Numbered from the stretch's first letter, positions 9,034 through 17,077 are shown. The stretch is DNA of 64,000 bases from an uncultured Coriobacteriaceae bacterium (GCA_902791035.1 CADAUA010000002.1:124001-188000); one strand, 5' to 3'. Made by a program: numbers and translations. Notes: generated by a model not told the origin, from the sequence alone.

Positions 9034-9254
9034 AGTTAGCCACGGTTCGGAACGGGGGCAACTCGGTCACCTGGGTCTCAGCGGACCGACAGGGTCGAGT
9101 TGCCTACGTTCGGCGCCGTGGGCAACTCGCACCGTGCGGTTGCGATACGGGGAGAGGGGCCAATTTCCTACGTCCATGAACGTGGGTAATCGGGAGCTCT
9201 TGGGCAGTCGGCCCCTCTTGCATCAAGTTGCCCGCGCCCGTACGTGGGGGCAAC
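9034..9254. repeat. Cluster of four AGTTGCC...GGCAACT palindromes
   Basis: Hairpins of about 30 bp lie at 9034-9063, 9098-9127, 9162-9190 (degenerate) and 9226-9254. They share AGTTGCC/GGCAACT arms and ACG/CGT inside, and their starts are spaced exactly 64 bp apart. They fill the middle of the 8878-9444 gap, which has no gene that I can support. Confidence 0.8.
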
Positions 9255-9372
9255 CAGGCGATAGCGGGAATCCCGATGCGAAAAGACCTCGTTATCGGCT
9301 TGTGGGCGATGGCGCACATGGGTCGGCGGGTCAGCGACATAAGGCCAGACTCCCGACGAGCGGCAGGGGAGC

Positions 9373-9438
9373 GTGACACGAGCTCCGACCCCACGTGACA
9401 CGAGCTCCGACCCCACGTGACACGAGCTCCGACCCCAC
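9373..9438. repeat. Three tandem 22-bp repeats, right array
   Basis: Units GTGACACGAGCTCCGACCCC plus AC begin at 9373, 9395 and 9417. They are reverse-complement relatives of the 8930-8994 array and end 6 bp before the stop codon of the radical SAM gene. Confidence 0.9.
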
Positions 9439-9444
9439 GGGAGG

Positions 9445-10386
9445 TCAGAGGTTGCCGGTGTGGACGTGGGGGAGGGACTCGCGGGCCACGCTGGCCAGGT
9501 GGCGCACGGCGACCACGGGCGTGGGGCTCTTGTCGGCCATCTTCCAGCGGGGGAAGAAGCGCGTGACATGCAGCGTGACCTCGGGATCCACCCCCGCAAG
9601 CCAGCCGGCCAGCCGGCGCATCTCGCCCTCTGTGTCGTTCACACCGGGCACCACTAGGGTCGTGACCTCCAGATGACAGCCCGGTGTGGCGGCAAGCACC
9701 CGGATGGTAGCCTCGACGGTCCCCAAGTCCCCACCGCACTCCCCATAGACCGCGGGCGAGAAGGTCTTGAGGTCGATGTTCGCCGCGTCCAGCAGGGGGG
9801 CGAGCGCGGCAATCACCGCAGGCTCGGCGCAGCCGTTGGACACGAGCACGTTGGCCAGGCCATGCTCGTGCGCCAGCTCGGCGCAGTCGCGTACGAACTC
9901 CCAGGCCACGAGGGGCTCGTTGTAGGTGTAGGCGATGCCGATGCAGGCCGGGTCCTCCTCACGCAGCTGCTCCGCCAGCCCCACGACCTCGGCGGGCGTC
10001 ATCTGTCGCCAGGGGACATCCCTCTCGCCCGCCTGAGAGATCTCGAAGTTCTGGCACCAGGGGCAGCGCAGGTTACAGCCATAGCCGCCCAGCGAGAGCA
10101 CGCGGGTGCCGGGTCGCCAGTCGGCGATGGGCTTCTTCTCGATGGGGTCGAGGGCGAGCGAGGTCACGCGACCGTAGGCGGTACAGGCGACCGTCCCGCC
10201 CACATTGGCCCGCGCGCGGCAGAACCCCACCTGACCGGGCGCGAGCGAGCAGTGGCGCGGGCAGACGCCGCAGGTGGTACGTGGGATGGGGCTGGATACT
10301 CCAGAGCTGGAAGGATCGGAATCGGTGCCTGTTGCTGGGGCGATGAAGAGCGGGCGCGGAATCGCAAATGTGCCGGCAACGCTCAT
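9445..10386 (-). CDS. amrS: AmmeMemoRadiSam system radical SAM enzyme
   Basis: The 313-residue protein has the radical SAM cluster motif CNLRCPWC (Cys-X3-Cys-X2-Cys) in GGYGCNLRCPWCQNFEIS. A further cysteine cluster near residues 39-55 (CGVCPRHC, then GFCRAR) is typical of the AmmeMemoRadiSam subgroup. The reaction of this family is not established. Its partners in other genomes are a Memo protein and an AMMECR1 protein; both are encoded upstream here as one fused chain. The ATG overlaps the stop of the HEPN gene (ATGA), so translation is probably coupled to it. This is odd, because toxin-antitoxin genes are not usual parts of the system. Confidence 0.9.
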   Translation of the reverse strand: MSVAGTFAIPRPLFIAPATGTDSDPSSSGVSSPIPRTTCGVCPRHCSLAPGQVGFCRARANVGGTVACTAYGRVTSLALDPIEKKPIADWRPGTRVLSLGGYGCNLRCPWCQNFEISQAGERDVPWRQMTPAEVVGLAEQLREEDPACIGIAYTYNEPLVAWEFVRDCAELAHEHGLANVLVSNGCAEPAVIAALAPLLDAANIDLKTFSPAVYGECGGDLGTVEATIRVLAATPGCHLEVTTLVVPGVNDTEGEMRRLAGWLAGVDPEVTLHVTRFFPRWKMADKSPTPVVAVRHLASVARESLPHVHTGNL

Positions 10387-10871
10387 GGCTCGTCCGCTGA
10401 AGCAGCGGCCTCCGTAGAGGGCTGACCCATGGCTGCCCGGCCGGGTTGCGAGACGTCAAGGTGTACAGACTTGATCCCGTGTGCCTCGAGTTCGTCGGCG
10501 ATGAGGTTGCAGTAGTTCACGCAGAGGTCGGCGTCGGCTGTGGTGACGTCAAGCGAGCCCTCGTAGTGGGCGTTGGCCTCGTAACGGGAGAGGCGACCTG
10601 CAGCACGAAACACTTCCATGGAAGCCTCGAAGAGCCCCTCATGTTTGCAGATGCCAAGAAGCAGGCCGATGTCGTGCTTCACGGGGTATTGAATGCCTCG
10701 CTCGGCGAGCGCCGCCTTGACTGATTTCTCTGCCGTCTGTTCCGCAAAGTAGCAGATGTGGGAGGCGTAGAACTCGCGGTCGATCGCATAGAGGTCTTCC
10801 AATGCCATGGCATCGCGGGCTGCCTGAGTCCTGAGGACCTCGGCCTCGCGGGCAAGGTCATCGTCAGGCAC
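10383..10871 (-). CDS. HEPN domain protein (putative toxin of a HEPN/MNT pair)
   Basis: The 162-residue protein shows the HEPN pattern: helix 1 with REFYASHICYFAEQTAEKS (including an R-X5-H spacing), the KAALAERG turn, HDIGLLLGI, and a final SRYEANAHYEG segment. HEPN proteins are helical, and many are ribonucleases held in check by a minimal nucleotidyltransferase. Such a nucleotidyltransferase gene lies directly upstream and overlaps by 8 bp. I chose the GTG at 10871, which has GAGGGGG upstream, over a TTG 24 bases earlier without one. Whether this HEPN is an active RNase or only a helper domain cannot be decided here. Its stop overlaps the amrS start. Confidence 0.8.
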   Translation of the reverse strand: MPDDDLAREAEVLRTQAARDAMALEDLYAIDREFYASHICYFAEQTAEKSVKAALAERGIQYPVKHDIGLLLGICKHEGLFEASMEVFRAAGRLSRYEANAHYEGSLDVTTADADLCVNYCNLIADELEAHGIKSVHLDVSQPGRAAMGQPSTEAAASADEP

Positions 10872-11211
10872 CGAGTAGCACCCCCTCGCGGGCAACTCGC
10901 CCCTCGATCGCGTTGACGCTACGGCTGCGCCGCGCGAACTCGGAGCGGTGCGAGCTCAGGACATCTATGGCGATGGGCATATCTAGCAGCTCGTCACCGA
11001 CCAGCATGGCGTTGTCGATGCCACGCCTGCCGTCCCCGTCCTCGGTTATCACGTAGAGGTCGACGTCGCTCTCCGCCGACTGCTCGCCGCGGGCGTAGGA
11101 GCCAAACACGTAGGCGGCGACCGTGGGGACGGATCCGACGGCTCTCACGAGGCGCGCATAGACTCCTGCAGGGAGGTCCCTTCTCAGGTCATCGCTTGTC
11201 CTTGTTGCCAT
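10864..11211 (-). CDS. Minimal nucleotidyltransferase (MNT; antitoxin-like)
   Basis: This 115-residue protein has the nucleotidyltransferase core GSYARGEQSAESDVDLYV, the GS-X-ARG then D-X-D pattern, followed by the third acidic residue in PIAIDVLSSH. MNT proteins of HEPN/MNT pairs transfer AMP from ATP, in known cases onto the partner HEPN toxin. The catalytic Asp residues are intact, so it is probably active. The ATG has a GAGGGGGCGG ribosome site. It is the first gene of a coupled MNT-HEPN-amrS run. An alternative is a stand-alone antibiotic-type nucleotidyltransferase, but its small size and HEPN neighbour argue against that. Confidence 0.85.
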   Translation of the reverse strand: MATRTSDDLRRDLPAGVYARLVRAVGSVPTVAAYVFGSYARGEQSAESDVDLYVITEDGDGRRGIDNAMLVGDELLDMPIAIDVLSSHRSEFARRSRSVNAIEGRVAREGVLLGA

Positions 11212-11292
11212 GCCGCCCCCTCTCGACGCCTGCTAGTCATGATACTGGAGCCAATCGATGGATGGTGTGCTACATCCGTGATTCCGCGTCGC

Positions 11293-12696
11293 TCATACGT
11301 GCCTCACGACCTCGAAGCGCTCCAGGCGGTAGTCGTCGTAGCCCACGGAGATGCCGCCCTTGCGCGCGGCTATGCGCACCTGCTCCTCCACCGTGTCCAC
11401 GCCATCCAGGTCGGGCAGCAGCAGCCCGCGCCGGCCGTCGTCGCAGCTCACGATCACGCCGTAGCGTTTGGGGTCCAGGTCCTTCTCGCTGGGCACGGGC
11501 TCGGGCGTGGTGAGCACGTCCACGTCGTACACCAGCTCCGGCAGCTCCTCGGCACGCACGGGCGAGAAGCGCGGGTCGTGGCAGCCGGCGGAGACGGCGT
11601 TGGCCACGATTTCCTCTGCCAGGCTGGCGCGCGTGGGGAGTATGGTGCCGATGCAGCCGCGCAGCTCGCCGTCCTCCTTGAGGGAGACGAAGCAACCCGC
11701 GCGGGTGTCCGCGAGCTCGGCGGGCAGGTCGGCCGGCAGCTGGTCGGGCACCTTGAGGCGCCGGCCTGAGGTCACGTAGGTCTCCAACGAGAGGCGGGCC
11801 AGGCGCACGAGCGGGTCCTCTGCGGCCTTGCGGGCGGCCATCTGGCCCGCGTGCCAGACCAGGTACTGGTCCAGCAGGTTGCGCGCGGGGTCGGGGCCCA
11901 CGGGCGTGAAGGCCCCCACCCCGTAGCCCACGCCAAAGGGCCCCTCGTAGGAGAGAAGCTCTGCGCGCACGGCCGTGCGGTCGAAGGCGCCGGCCATTAT
12001 CTGGAAGCTTCGCAGGCCGCACTCGGCCGCTCGCTCCGCGAAGCCGCGGTCCACCTCGAGGAGGTCCAGAAAGTCGCCGGAGGCAAAGTCGCTGGTCACG
12101 CGCTCGTCGAAGACCGGGCCCTCGGGCGCGAAGCCGTAGGGGCCGTCGGGCGTGAGCTTGTGTGACAGGTCGCCGGAGGCGATAAGGACCACCCTACGGT
12201 CGAGCTTCTCGGCCACCTGGCGGACCAACATGCCCAGCCGGTAGTGGTCGGCCACGGAGAGGCCGGAGAGCCCGATGCGCACCGCCTGGAAGTCCCGGTA
12301 ATGGTGCTGGACGAAGTGGAGGGGGATCATGGTTGCGTGGTCCAGGCTGGGGTCGCGCTCGCCCTCCGTGCCGGCGGCCAGCCCCTCGGCGTCCGCGGCA
12401 GCGCAGAGCTCGCGCACGAAGTCCTGGTCGTAGGCCACGGTGTAGCGGTCGGCCGCATCGCCGTACTGCGAGAAGGACCCGCTGGCCCGCCGCCCCGGCG
12501 AGATGTGGAAGTAGTCGCGGTACATGACGGAGTGGGGGCTCGTGACCACGATGGTCTGCGGCGCGAGTGCGGCCACGCGGCGGCCTACCTCCTCGTAGGC
12601 GTCTATGGTGTGCTGGATCTCGTGCTCGCGGCCGCGCCCGACGCCCGGGATGATGAGGGGCGGGTGCGGGACGGCGAATGCCCCGACGATGCTCAT
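11293..12696 (-). CDS. Fused Memo-like and AMMECR1 protein (AmmeMemoRadiSam proteins B and A)
   Basis: A 467-residue two-domain chain. Residues 1 to about 270 resemble Memo/LigB-type class III dioxygenase-like proteins, with PHPPLIIPGVGRG near the start, TSPHSVMYRD, SGDLSHKLTPDGPYG and GYGVGAF carrying candidate metal-binding His and Asp residues. Residues about 290-467 are AMMECR1-like, with CFVSLKEDGELRGCIGT and SAGCHDPRFSPV. In other genomes these are often separate genes beside a radical SAM enzyme; the radical SAM gene here is two genes downstream. The biochemical role is unknown. The fusion suggests the two domains act at a fixed ratio. The ATG at 12696 is preceded on its strand by purine-rich sequence. 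Confidence 0.88.
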   Translation of the reverse strand: MSIVGAFAVPHPPLIIPGVGRGREHEIQHTIDAYEEVGRRVAALAPQTIVVTSPHSVMYRDYFHISPGRRASGSFSQYGDAADRYTVAYDQDFVRELCAAADAEGLAAGTEGERDPSLDHATMIPLHFVQHHYRDFQAVRIGLSGLSVADHYRLGMLVRQVAEKLDRRVVLIASGDLSHKLTPDGPYGFAPEGPVFDERVTSDFASGDFLDLLEVDRGFAERAAECGLRSFQIMAGAFDRTAVRAELLSYEGPFGVGYGVGAFTPVGPDPARNLLDQYLVWHAGQMAARKAAEDPLVRLARLSLETYVTSGRRLKVPDQLPADLPAELADTRAGCFVSLKEDGELRGCIGTILPTRASLAEEIVANAVSAGCHDPRFSPVRAEELPELVYDVDVLTTPEPVPSEKDLDPKRYGVIVSCDDGRRGLLLPDLDGVDTVEEQVRIAARKGGISVGYDDYRLERFEVVRHV

Positions 12697-12865
12697 GATG
12701 CCTCCAAAGGACGGCCAAAGGATGGCTTTGCAGAGTGCGTACCCGGCCGGACGGCGCGGTAGTCGGCCGATCCGCGAGCGGTCGAGTGCGCGAGCAAGGG
12801 CGAAAGGGGAGAGGGGAAACGGGCGAACGCATGGGCAGCCCTTCTCACCGCCTATTTATCGAGGC

Positions 12866-12894
12866 GGGCACCAAGGGAGCACCCCCTGGTGCCC
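12866..12894. repeat. Single GGGCAC palindrome (copy 2)
   Basis: A 29-bp imperfect palindrome (GGGCACCAAGGG, AGCA, CCCCCTGGTGCCC) just beyond the 3' end of the adenine deaminase gene. It is related to the double copies at 1434-1498 and 39956-40023 and could serve as a terminator-like structure for the minus-strand gene. The rest of the 12697-12901 gap shows nothing else recognisable. Confidence 0.75.
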
Positions 12895-12901
12895 GGTCAG
12901 G

Positions 12902-14716
12902 TTAGGCGAGAAGGTCCTCGAACTGGTAGGTCAGGCAGTTCACGTAGCCCCTGTTGGTCTGGCGCAGCACCGGCACGCAGGCGAGCGACATGACGCCCAT
13001 GGTCATGAAGGGGCTGGGCAGGACGCAGCCCATCTGCCTCCAAGCCTCCTCTATGCGCGAGACCTTGTCGCTTACCACCTCCACGCGCTCCTTGCTCATG
13101 AGGCCGCATACAGGCAGCTCCACCAGGGCCAGCACGTGGCCATCCTCCACGGCCACCTCGCCGCCACCGCAGGCCTCCAGCGTTTGCGCCGCCAGCAGCA
13201 TGTCGGCCTCGTTGTCGCCCATCACCAGCAGGTTGTGGGCGTCGTGGGAGACGGTCTGGGCCAAGGCGCCGTGGATGCCGAAGCCGGTGGCGAAGCCGCG
13301 GGAGTGCACGCCCGCATCCCCATGGTGGCGGTCAAAGACGCAGAGCTTGCAGACGTCGTGGGCAGGGTCGGGCAGGAGAAGCCCGTCCTTGGCCGGCACC
13401 TCCACGATCACGTCCTGGGTGAGGGTGTCGCCCGGCGTCACCTTGATGGCGCGTACGCGCACCGGGCCGTCGGGCACGTCAACGGGGTACTCGAAGGCCT
13501 GGGGCACCAGCTGGCCGCCCAGCTCCATGGTGTGGGTCATGAAGTCCGGCCAGGCAAAGGACTCCACCGAGAAGAGCGCGCGGCCCTCCTGGGCCACCAG
13601 CTGGCCATCGATCCAGACCATCTGGGCGTTGAAGCCGTCGGCCGCGAGCGCGTCCACCAGCACCACGTCCGCGCACTTGCCGGGCGTGACGGAGCCCATC
13701 TCGTGCGTGAGACCAAAGCAGTCCGCGATGTTGATCGTGGCCATCTGCACGGCCGTCACGGGGTCGAGGCCCAGGCGCACGGCCTCGCGCAGGACGCGGT
13801 CCATGTGGCCGTCGTCCACCAAGGTGTGGGGATGGGAGTCGTCGGTGCAGAGGAGGCAGAGGTGGGTGTCGACGCCCGAGGCGATGAGCTGGGGCAGGTA
13901 GCCGGGCAGGTTGAGCCAGGCCGAGCCCTCGCGCAGCTGGGCGTACATGCCCATGCGGAGCCGCGCCAGCACGTCCTGCCAGGTGCCGGACTCGTGGCAG
14001 GCGTGCACGCCGGAGGCTATGTAGGCCGCAAGGCCTCGGTCCGTGTCGGGGCTCACGTAGTGGCCGGTCACGCACTTGTCGGCCTTGAGGGTCTCTGCGA
14101 CCTCGGCCTGGGCGTTCTCCTCGCCGCCCAGGATGCCGGGGTAGTTCATCATCTCGCCCAGTCCCACGGTCTCGGGCCAGGTCATGGAATCGGCAATCTG
14201 TGCGGCGTCCACGGAGGAGCCCGTGTCCTCGAAGCCGGTCACTGCCGGCACGCAGGAGGGGGTGGTGAGCATGGCCTTGAGCGGGGTGCGGGCGGCGTCC
14301 TGCCACATGGTGCGCACGCCCTCCAGGCCACGGACGTTGGCCACCTCGTGGGGGTCGGCCAGAATCGCGACGGTGCCGTGGGGGACGACCGCGCGGGCGT
14401 ACTCGGAGGGGCCCACCATGGAGGACTCTATATGGATGTGGGAGTCCATGAGGCCGGGGAGGGCATAGAGGCCGTGGGCGTCCACCACGGCAGTCTTGGG
14501 CCCGATGCAGTGCTCGGCGGTGTGGCCGTCCACGCCGATGTAGGCCACGCGACCGTGGGAGATGGCGATGTCTGCGTCGGGGAGGATCTCGTGGGTGGTC
14601 ACGGAGACAAGCTTGGCGTGGCGGATCACGGTGTCTGCCGGCTCGAGCCCCTGCGCCACGCGCACCAGCGCGCCGTTGCACTGCCAGAGCGGTTCCTTGC
14701 AAAAGTGATTGAGCAT
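12902..14716 (-). CDS. ade: Adenine deaminase
   Basis: The 604-residue protein has the amidohydrolase metal-binding motif DSHIHIESSM near residue 90 and the adenine-deaminase motif ADPHEVANV near residue 120. The length agrees with bacterial Ade/AdeC (about 580-600). It converts adenine to hypoxanthine plus ammonia, a purine salvage step, in the cytoplasm using a metal pair. The chosen ATG at 14716 has AAGGAG upstream (GGAAGGAGTCCCTATG); an upstream extension in the same frame is encoded by the 21-bp tandem repeats and is not real. It is transcribed away from the SRP RNA gene. Confidence 0.93.
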   Translation of the reverse strand: MLNHFCKEPLWQCNGALVRVAQGLEPADTVIRHAKLVSVTTHEILPDADIAISHGRVAYIGVDGHTAEHCIGPKTAVVDAHGLYALPGLMDSHIHIESSMVGPSEYARAVVPHGTVAILADPHEVANVRGLEGVRTMWQDAARTPLKAMLTTPSCVPAVTGFEDTGSSVDAAQIADSMTWPETVGLGEMMNYPGILGGEENAQAEVAETLKADKCVTGHYVSPDTDRGLAAYIASGVHACHESGTWQDVLARLRMGMYAQLREGSAWLNLPGYLPQLIASGVDTHLCLLCTDDSHPHTLVDDGHMDRVLREAVRLGLDPVTAVQMATINIADCFGLTHEMGSVTPGKCADVVLVDALAADGFNAQMVWIDGQLVAQEGRALFSVESFAWPDFMTHTMELGGQLVPQAFEYPVDVPDGPVRVRAIKVTPGDTLTQDVIVEVPAKDGLLLPDPAHDVCKLCVFDRHHGDAGVHSRGFATGFGIHGALAQTVSHDAHNLLVMGDNEADMLLAAQTLEACGGGEVAVEDGHVLALVELPVCGLMSKERVEVVSDKVSRIEEAWRQMGCVLPSPFMTMGVMSLACVPVLRQTNRGYVNCLTYQFEDLLA

Positions 14717-14820
14717 AGGGACTCCTTCCGATCGTGGTGCCGGGTGAGCGTTTGCAGCATGGTAGCGCAGCAGGCGGGTGTTGGGCCGGCCGGGCGGCGG
14801 GAGGTCGGGACGGGCGGTCG

Positions 14821-14910
14821 CGCGGGGCGGCAGGGCGGCTGCGCGGGGCGGCAGGGCGGCTGCGCGGGGCGGCAGGGCGGCTGCGCGGGGCGGCAGGGCG
14901 GCTGCGCGGG
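14821..14910. repeat. 21-bp GC-rich tandem repeat, four copies plus a partial
   Basis: Exact 21-bp units (CGCGGGGCGGCAGGGCGGCT plus G) start at 14821, 14842, 14863 and 14884 and end in a partial copy. They lie in the upstream region of ade, between it and the SRP RNA gene. Confidence 0.95.
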
Positions 14911-14926
14911 TTCGCGAGGGTCGGCA

Positions 14927-15003
14927 GCTAGCATGCACTCTGTGACACTCAGGCGACAAAAGCGCAGGTCGTAACAAGTTGGACGTGCAGAGTGCATGCT
15001 AGC
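14927..15003. repeat. 77-bp element with 16-bp perfect terminal inverted repeats
   Basis: GCTAGCATGCACTCTG at 14927-14942 is matched by its reverse complement at 14988-15003, with 45 bp between. No open frame is visible inside. It abuts the 21-bp tandem repeats and resembles a tiny non-autonomous mobile element or a large hairpin. Confidence 0.8.
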
Positions 15004-15060
15004 GCGGTGACAGAAGGTCAGACCCCCTGCGGCAACCCCGTGGCGTTTTGGTGCGCGCGC

Positions 15061-15088
15061 TTGCCAAGAGGGCGGCTGCTGGTAAAGT
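15061..15088 (+). promoter_or_regulatory. Candidate promoter for the SRP RNA
   Basis: TTGCCA (15061-15066), a 16-base spacer and TAAAGT (15083-15088) stand about a dozen bases before the predicted 5' end of the SRP RNA. Confidence 0.55.
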
Positions 15089-15099
15089 GTTGCCCACAC

Positions 15100-15208
15100 G
15101 AGTGCGTTGGATGGGTTCGGGCGACGCAACACCTCGAACCTGGTCAGGGCCGGGAGGCAGCAGCCATAAGGGGCCTCTGGCGGGCGTCCGATCCCATCGA
15201 GCGCACTT
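15100..15208 (+). ncRNA. ffs: Signal recognition particle RNA, small bacterial (4.5S) type
   Basis: The conserved apical hairpin of SRP RNA is clear at about 15138-15166: GGTCAGGGCCGGGAGGCAGC followed by AGCC. The flanks fold back on each other: GTGCG, GATGGG and TCGG on the 5' side (15103-15120) pair with CCGA, CCCATC and CGCAC on the 3' side (15188-15206). This gives a rod of about 109 nt, near the 114 nt of E. coli 4.5S RNA. The RNA binds Ffh and targets membrane and secreted proteins. The exact ends are estimates from pairing. There is no Alu domain. Confidence 0.9.
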
Positions 15209-15303
15209 GTCACCAGCATCGTCACGCCCTGCAGACCAGATCGGCCGGCAGGGCGTTCGCGTATCCGGGCCGCCTCGCGCGGCACCTGCGACCAAGGGGT
15301 TCC

Positions 15304-15990
15304 ATGGGATTCATCAACTTCATCGTCGAACTTCTCAGCGACCCGCGCACGGCCATCGCCGGCTGGATCGCGGCGGGTCCGCTCCAGGCTTATGGCTTCG
15401 TCTTCCTCATCATCTTCATCGAGACCGGTGTGGTCTTCTTCCCCTTCCTGCCGGGTGACTCGCTGCTCTTTGCCTCGGGCTTCTTCGCGCAGGGCGGGGG
15501 CTTCTCCCTGCCCATGCTGCTGGGCGTGGCCTGGGCGGCGGCCATCCTGGGCGACCAGTGCAACTTCATGATCGGCCACGTCTTTGGCCGCCGGATCATC
15601 GCGTCTGGCAAGGTCAAGGCCATGACGCCCGAGCGCATGAAGAAGTCCGAGGACTTCCTGGACAAGTGGGGCCGCCTGGCCATCTTCCTGGGGCGCTTCT
15701 TCCCCTTCATCCGTACCTTCGTGCCCTTCATCGCGGGCATGGGTGGCATGAAGTGGCATCACTTCGTGGCCTTCAACATCTTGGGCGGCATCACCTGGTC
15801 CACGCTCTTTGTGCTGCTGGGCTACTTCTTTGGTGGCATTCCCGCCGTGCAGGAGCACTTCGAGCTGGTCATCGTGGGCATTATCCTGGTGAGTGTGATC
15901 CCGGCGGCCGTGGGTGCGCTCCGCGCCAAGTTTGGCAAGAAGGGCGCAGGCGACAAGGACGCGCAGGCCCCGGCCCACATGCGCAAGTAG
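15304..15990 (+). CDS. DedA family (SNARE-associated/VTT domain) membrane protein
   Basis: A 228-residue integral membrane protein of the DedA/VTT family. It has an acidic Glu-containing first segment (VFLIIFIETGVVFFPFLPGD), a central helical region, and the family motif GRFFPFIRTFVPFIAGMGGM with conserved Arg and Gly. DedA proteins are flippases for undecaprenyl phosphate or phospholipids and help maintain membrane potential. The ATG at 15304 is preceded by AAGGGG; a longer upstream frame runs through the SRP RNA gene and is rejected. The C-terminus is basic and cytoplasmic. The specific lipid is unknown. Confidence 0.9.
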   Translation: MGFINFIVELLSDPRTAIAGWIAAGPLQAYGFVFLIIFIETGVVFFPFLPGDSLLFASGFFAQGGGFSLPMLLGVAWAAAILGDQCNFMIGHVFGRRIIASGKVKAMTPERMKKSEDFLDKWGRLAIFLGRFFPFIRTFVPFIAGMGGMKWHHFVAFNILGGITWSTLFVLLGYFFGGIPAVQEHFELVIVGIILVSVIPAAVGALRAKFGKKGAGDKDAQAPAHMRK

Positions 15991-16113
15991 AGTGGCGTCT
16001 TTCCAGCAGCGCTGTGGGCGGAGGCTGCGCCCGCCTTCTGTCGGGCACCAGGCTGGCTTTGGCATGGTGTGGCAGCACTAAACAGAACCCGCCTCCTGAT
16101 GGGAGTAAGGAAA

Positions 16114-16158
16114 GCGAGGGCCGGAGTAGCCGTGTTCATCATGGCACCCGGCCCTCGC
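16114..16158. terminator. Intergenic hairpin, possible terminator
   Basis: An 11-bp G+C-rich stem (16114-16124 with 16148-16158) with a 23-base loop lies between dedA and the first DUF285 gene. The following TGCTTCCTCC is only partly T-rich. Confidence 0.4.
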
Positions 16159-16287
16159 GCTGCTTCCTCCTGCTCATCTCACGCCAAGAAGTACCCCGGC
16201 CGCGCCCCGCCCGCGCCCTCCCCATGTTCCCTCACACGGCGTATCGTGTGGGCCATGGAATCGGGAAACAGGCGTGAGGAGAAGGCC

Positions 16288-16980
16288 ATGGCGGAGAACG
16301 ACGTGGATAGGATCGCGGCGGAGCTCGTGCGGGCGGGCATCGAGGAGGATCGGGCCCACTGGCTGGCGTCGGGTGCGCCCGCCGACCTGTCGGGCCTGTT
16401 CAGGGACAACGAGTCGATCGAGTCCCTGGACCTCTCCGGATGGGACGTGTCGTGCGTGAGGGACATGAGCGGCATGTTCTACGGCTGCTCCTCCCTGCGC
16501 GCCGTGGACGTCTCCGGCTGGGACACCTCCCGTGTGGGGAGCATGAGCGGGATGTTCTACCAGTGCTCCTCCCTCGAGTCGCTCGACCTCTCCGGCTGGG
16601 ACGTGTCGTGCGTGGAGGACATGGTGCGGATGTTTTACCAGTGCTCCTCCCTCAGGTCCGTGGGCGTCTCCGGCTGGGACACCTCCGTCTGCGTCGACTT
16701 CAGCCGGATGTTCGACGGCTGTGGGTCCCTCGCGTCCCTCGACCTCTCCGGCTGGGACCTGTCGTCGGCCAGCGATGAGGGCATGCTCGCAGGGTGCTCC
16801 TCCCTCCGCGAGCTGCGGACCCCGCGCGAGGGCTCCCTGGGCGTGTTCTCCTGCGCCGCTGGGTCCCTGCCCGCCGGCGCGAGGATAGTGGTGTCGAGGG
16901 ACAACCTCGACTGGTACCGCGACTACCTAGGCTCCCGCGGCTTCGAGGTCGTGACGTGCGGGGGCCGGAGCGAGGCGTAG
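16288..16980 (+). CDS. DUF285/BspA-like leucine-rich repeat protein, short paralogue
   Basis: A 230-residue protein with five DUF285-type repeats of about 26 residues (pattern LDLSGWDVSCVRDMSGMF, then YGCSSLRA). They follow a 45-residue head (DRIAAELVRAGIEEDRAHWL) and precede a 40-residue tail (PAGARIVVSRDNLDWYRDYL). Most BspA-like proteins are secreted or wall-anchored; this one has no signal peptide, membrane segment or sorting motif, so it looks cytoplasmic. The start is ATG 16288 with GAGGAG upstream, matching the start of the longer paralogue 98 bp downstream. Function is unknown; the repeats suggest protein binding. A minor alternative start is ATG 16255. Confidence 0.85.
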   Translation: MAENDVDRIAAELVRAGIEEDRAHWLASGAPADLSGLFRDNESIESLDLSGWDVSCVRDMSGMFYGCSSLRAVDVSGWDTSRVGSMSGMFYQCSSLESLDLSGWDVSCVEDMVRMFYQCSSLRSVGVSGWDTSVCVDFSRMFDGCGSLASLDLSGWDLSSASDEGMLAGCSSLRELRTPREGSLGVFSCAAGSLPAGARIVVSRDNLDWYRDYLGSRGFEVVTCGGRSEA

Positions 16981-16999
16981 CCGCCGCCCGTGCCCCCGC

Positions 17000-17036
17000 G
17001 GCGCGGCGTCCCTCTCGCGGGCGCCGCGCCGCGTCT
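17000..17036 (+). terminator. Possible terminator between the DUF285 paralogues
   Basis: A 9-bp stem (17000-17008 with 17022-17030) with a 13-base loop is followed by GCGTCTATCATCG, which is moderately AT-rich. Confidence 0.45.
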
Positions 17037-17077
17037 ATCATCGTTGCCATCAGGGTCGTCGGACGAGGGAGGCTGCC

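Noticed and set aside
14717-14977. Upstream extension of the adenine deaminase frame
   Set aside because: It would translate the 21-bp tandem repeats and lacks a ribosome site; ATG 14716 has AAGGAG.
14992-15303. Upstream extension of the DedA reading frame
   Set aside because: It runs through the SRP RNA gene; the ATG at 15304 has the ribosome site and begins the membrane domain.
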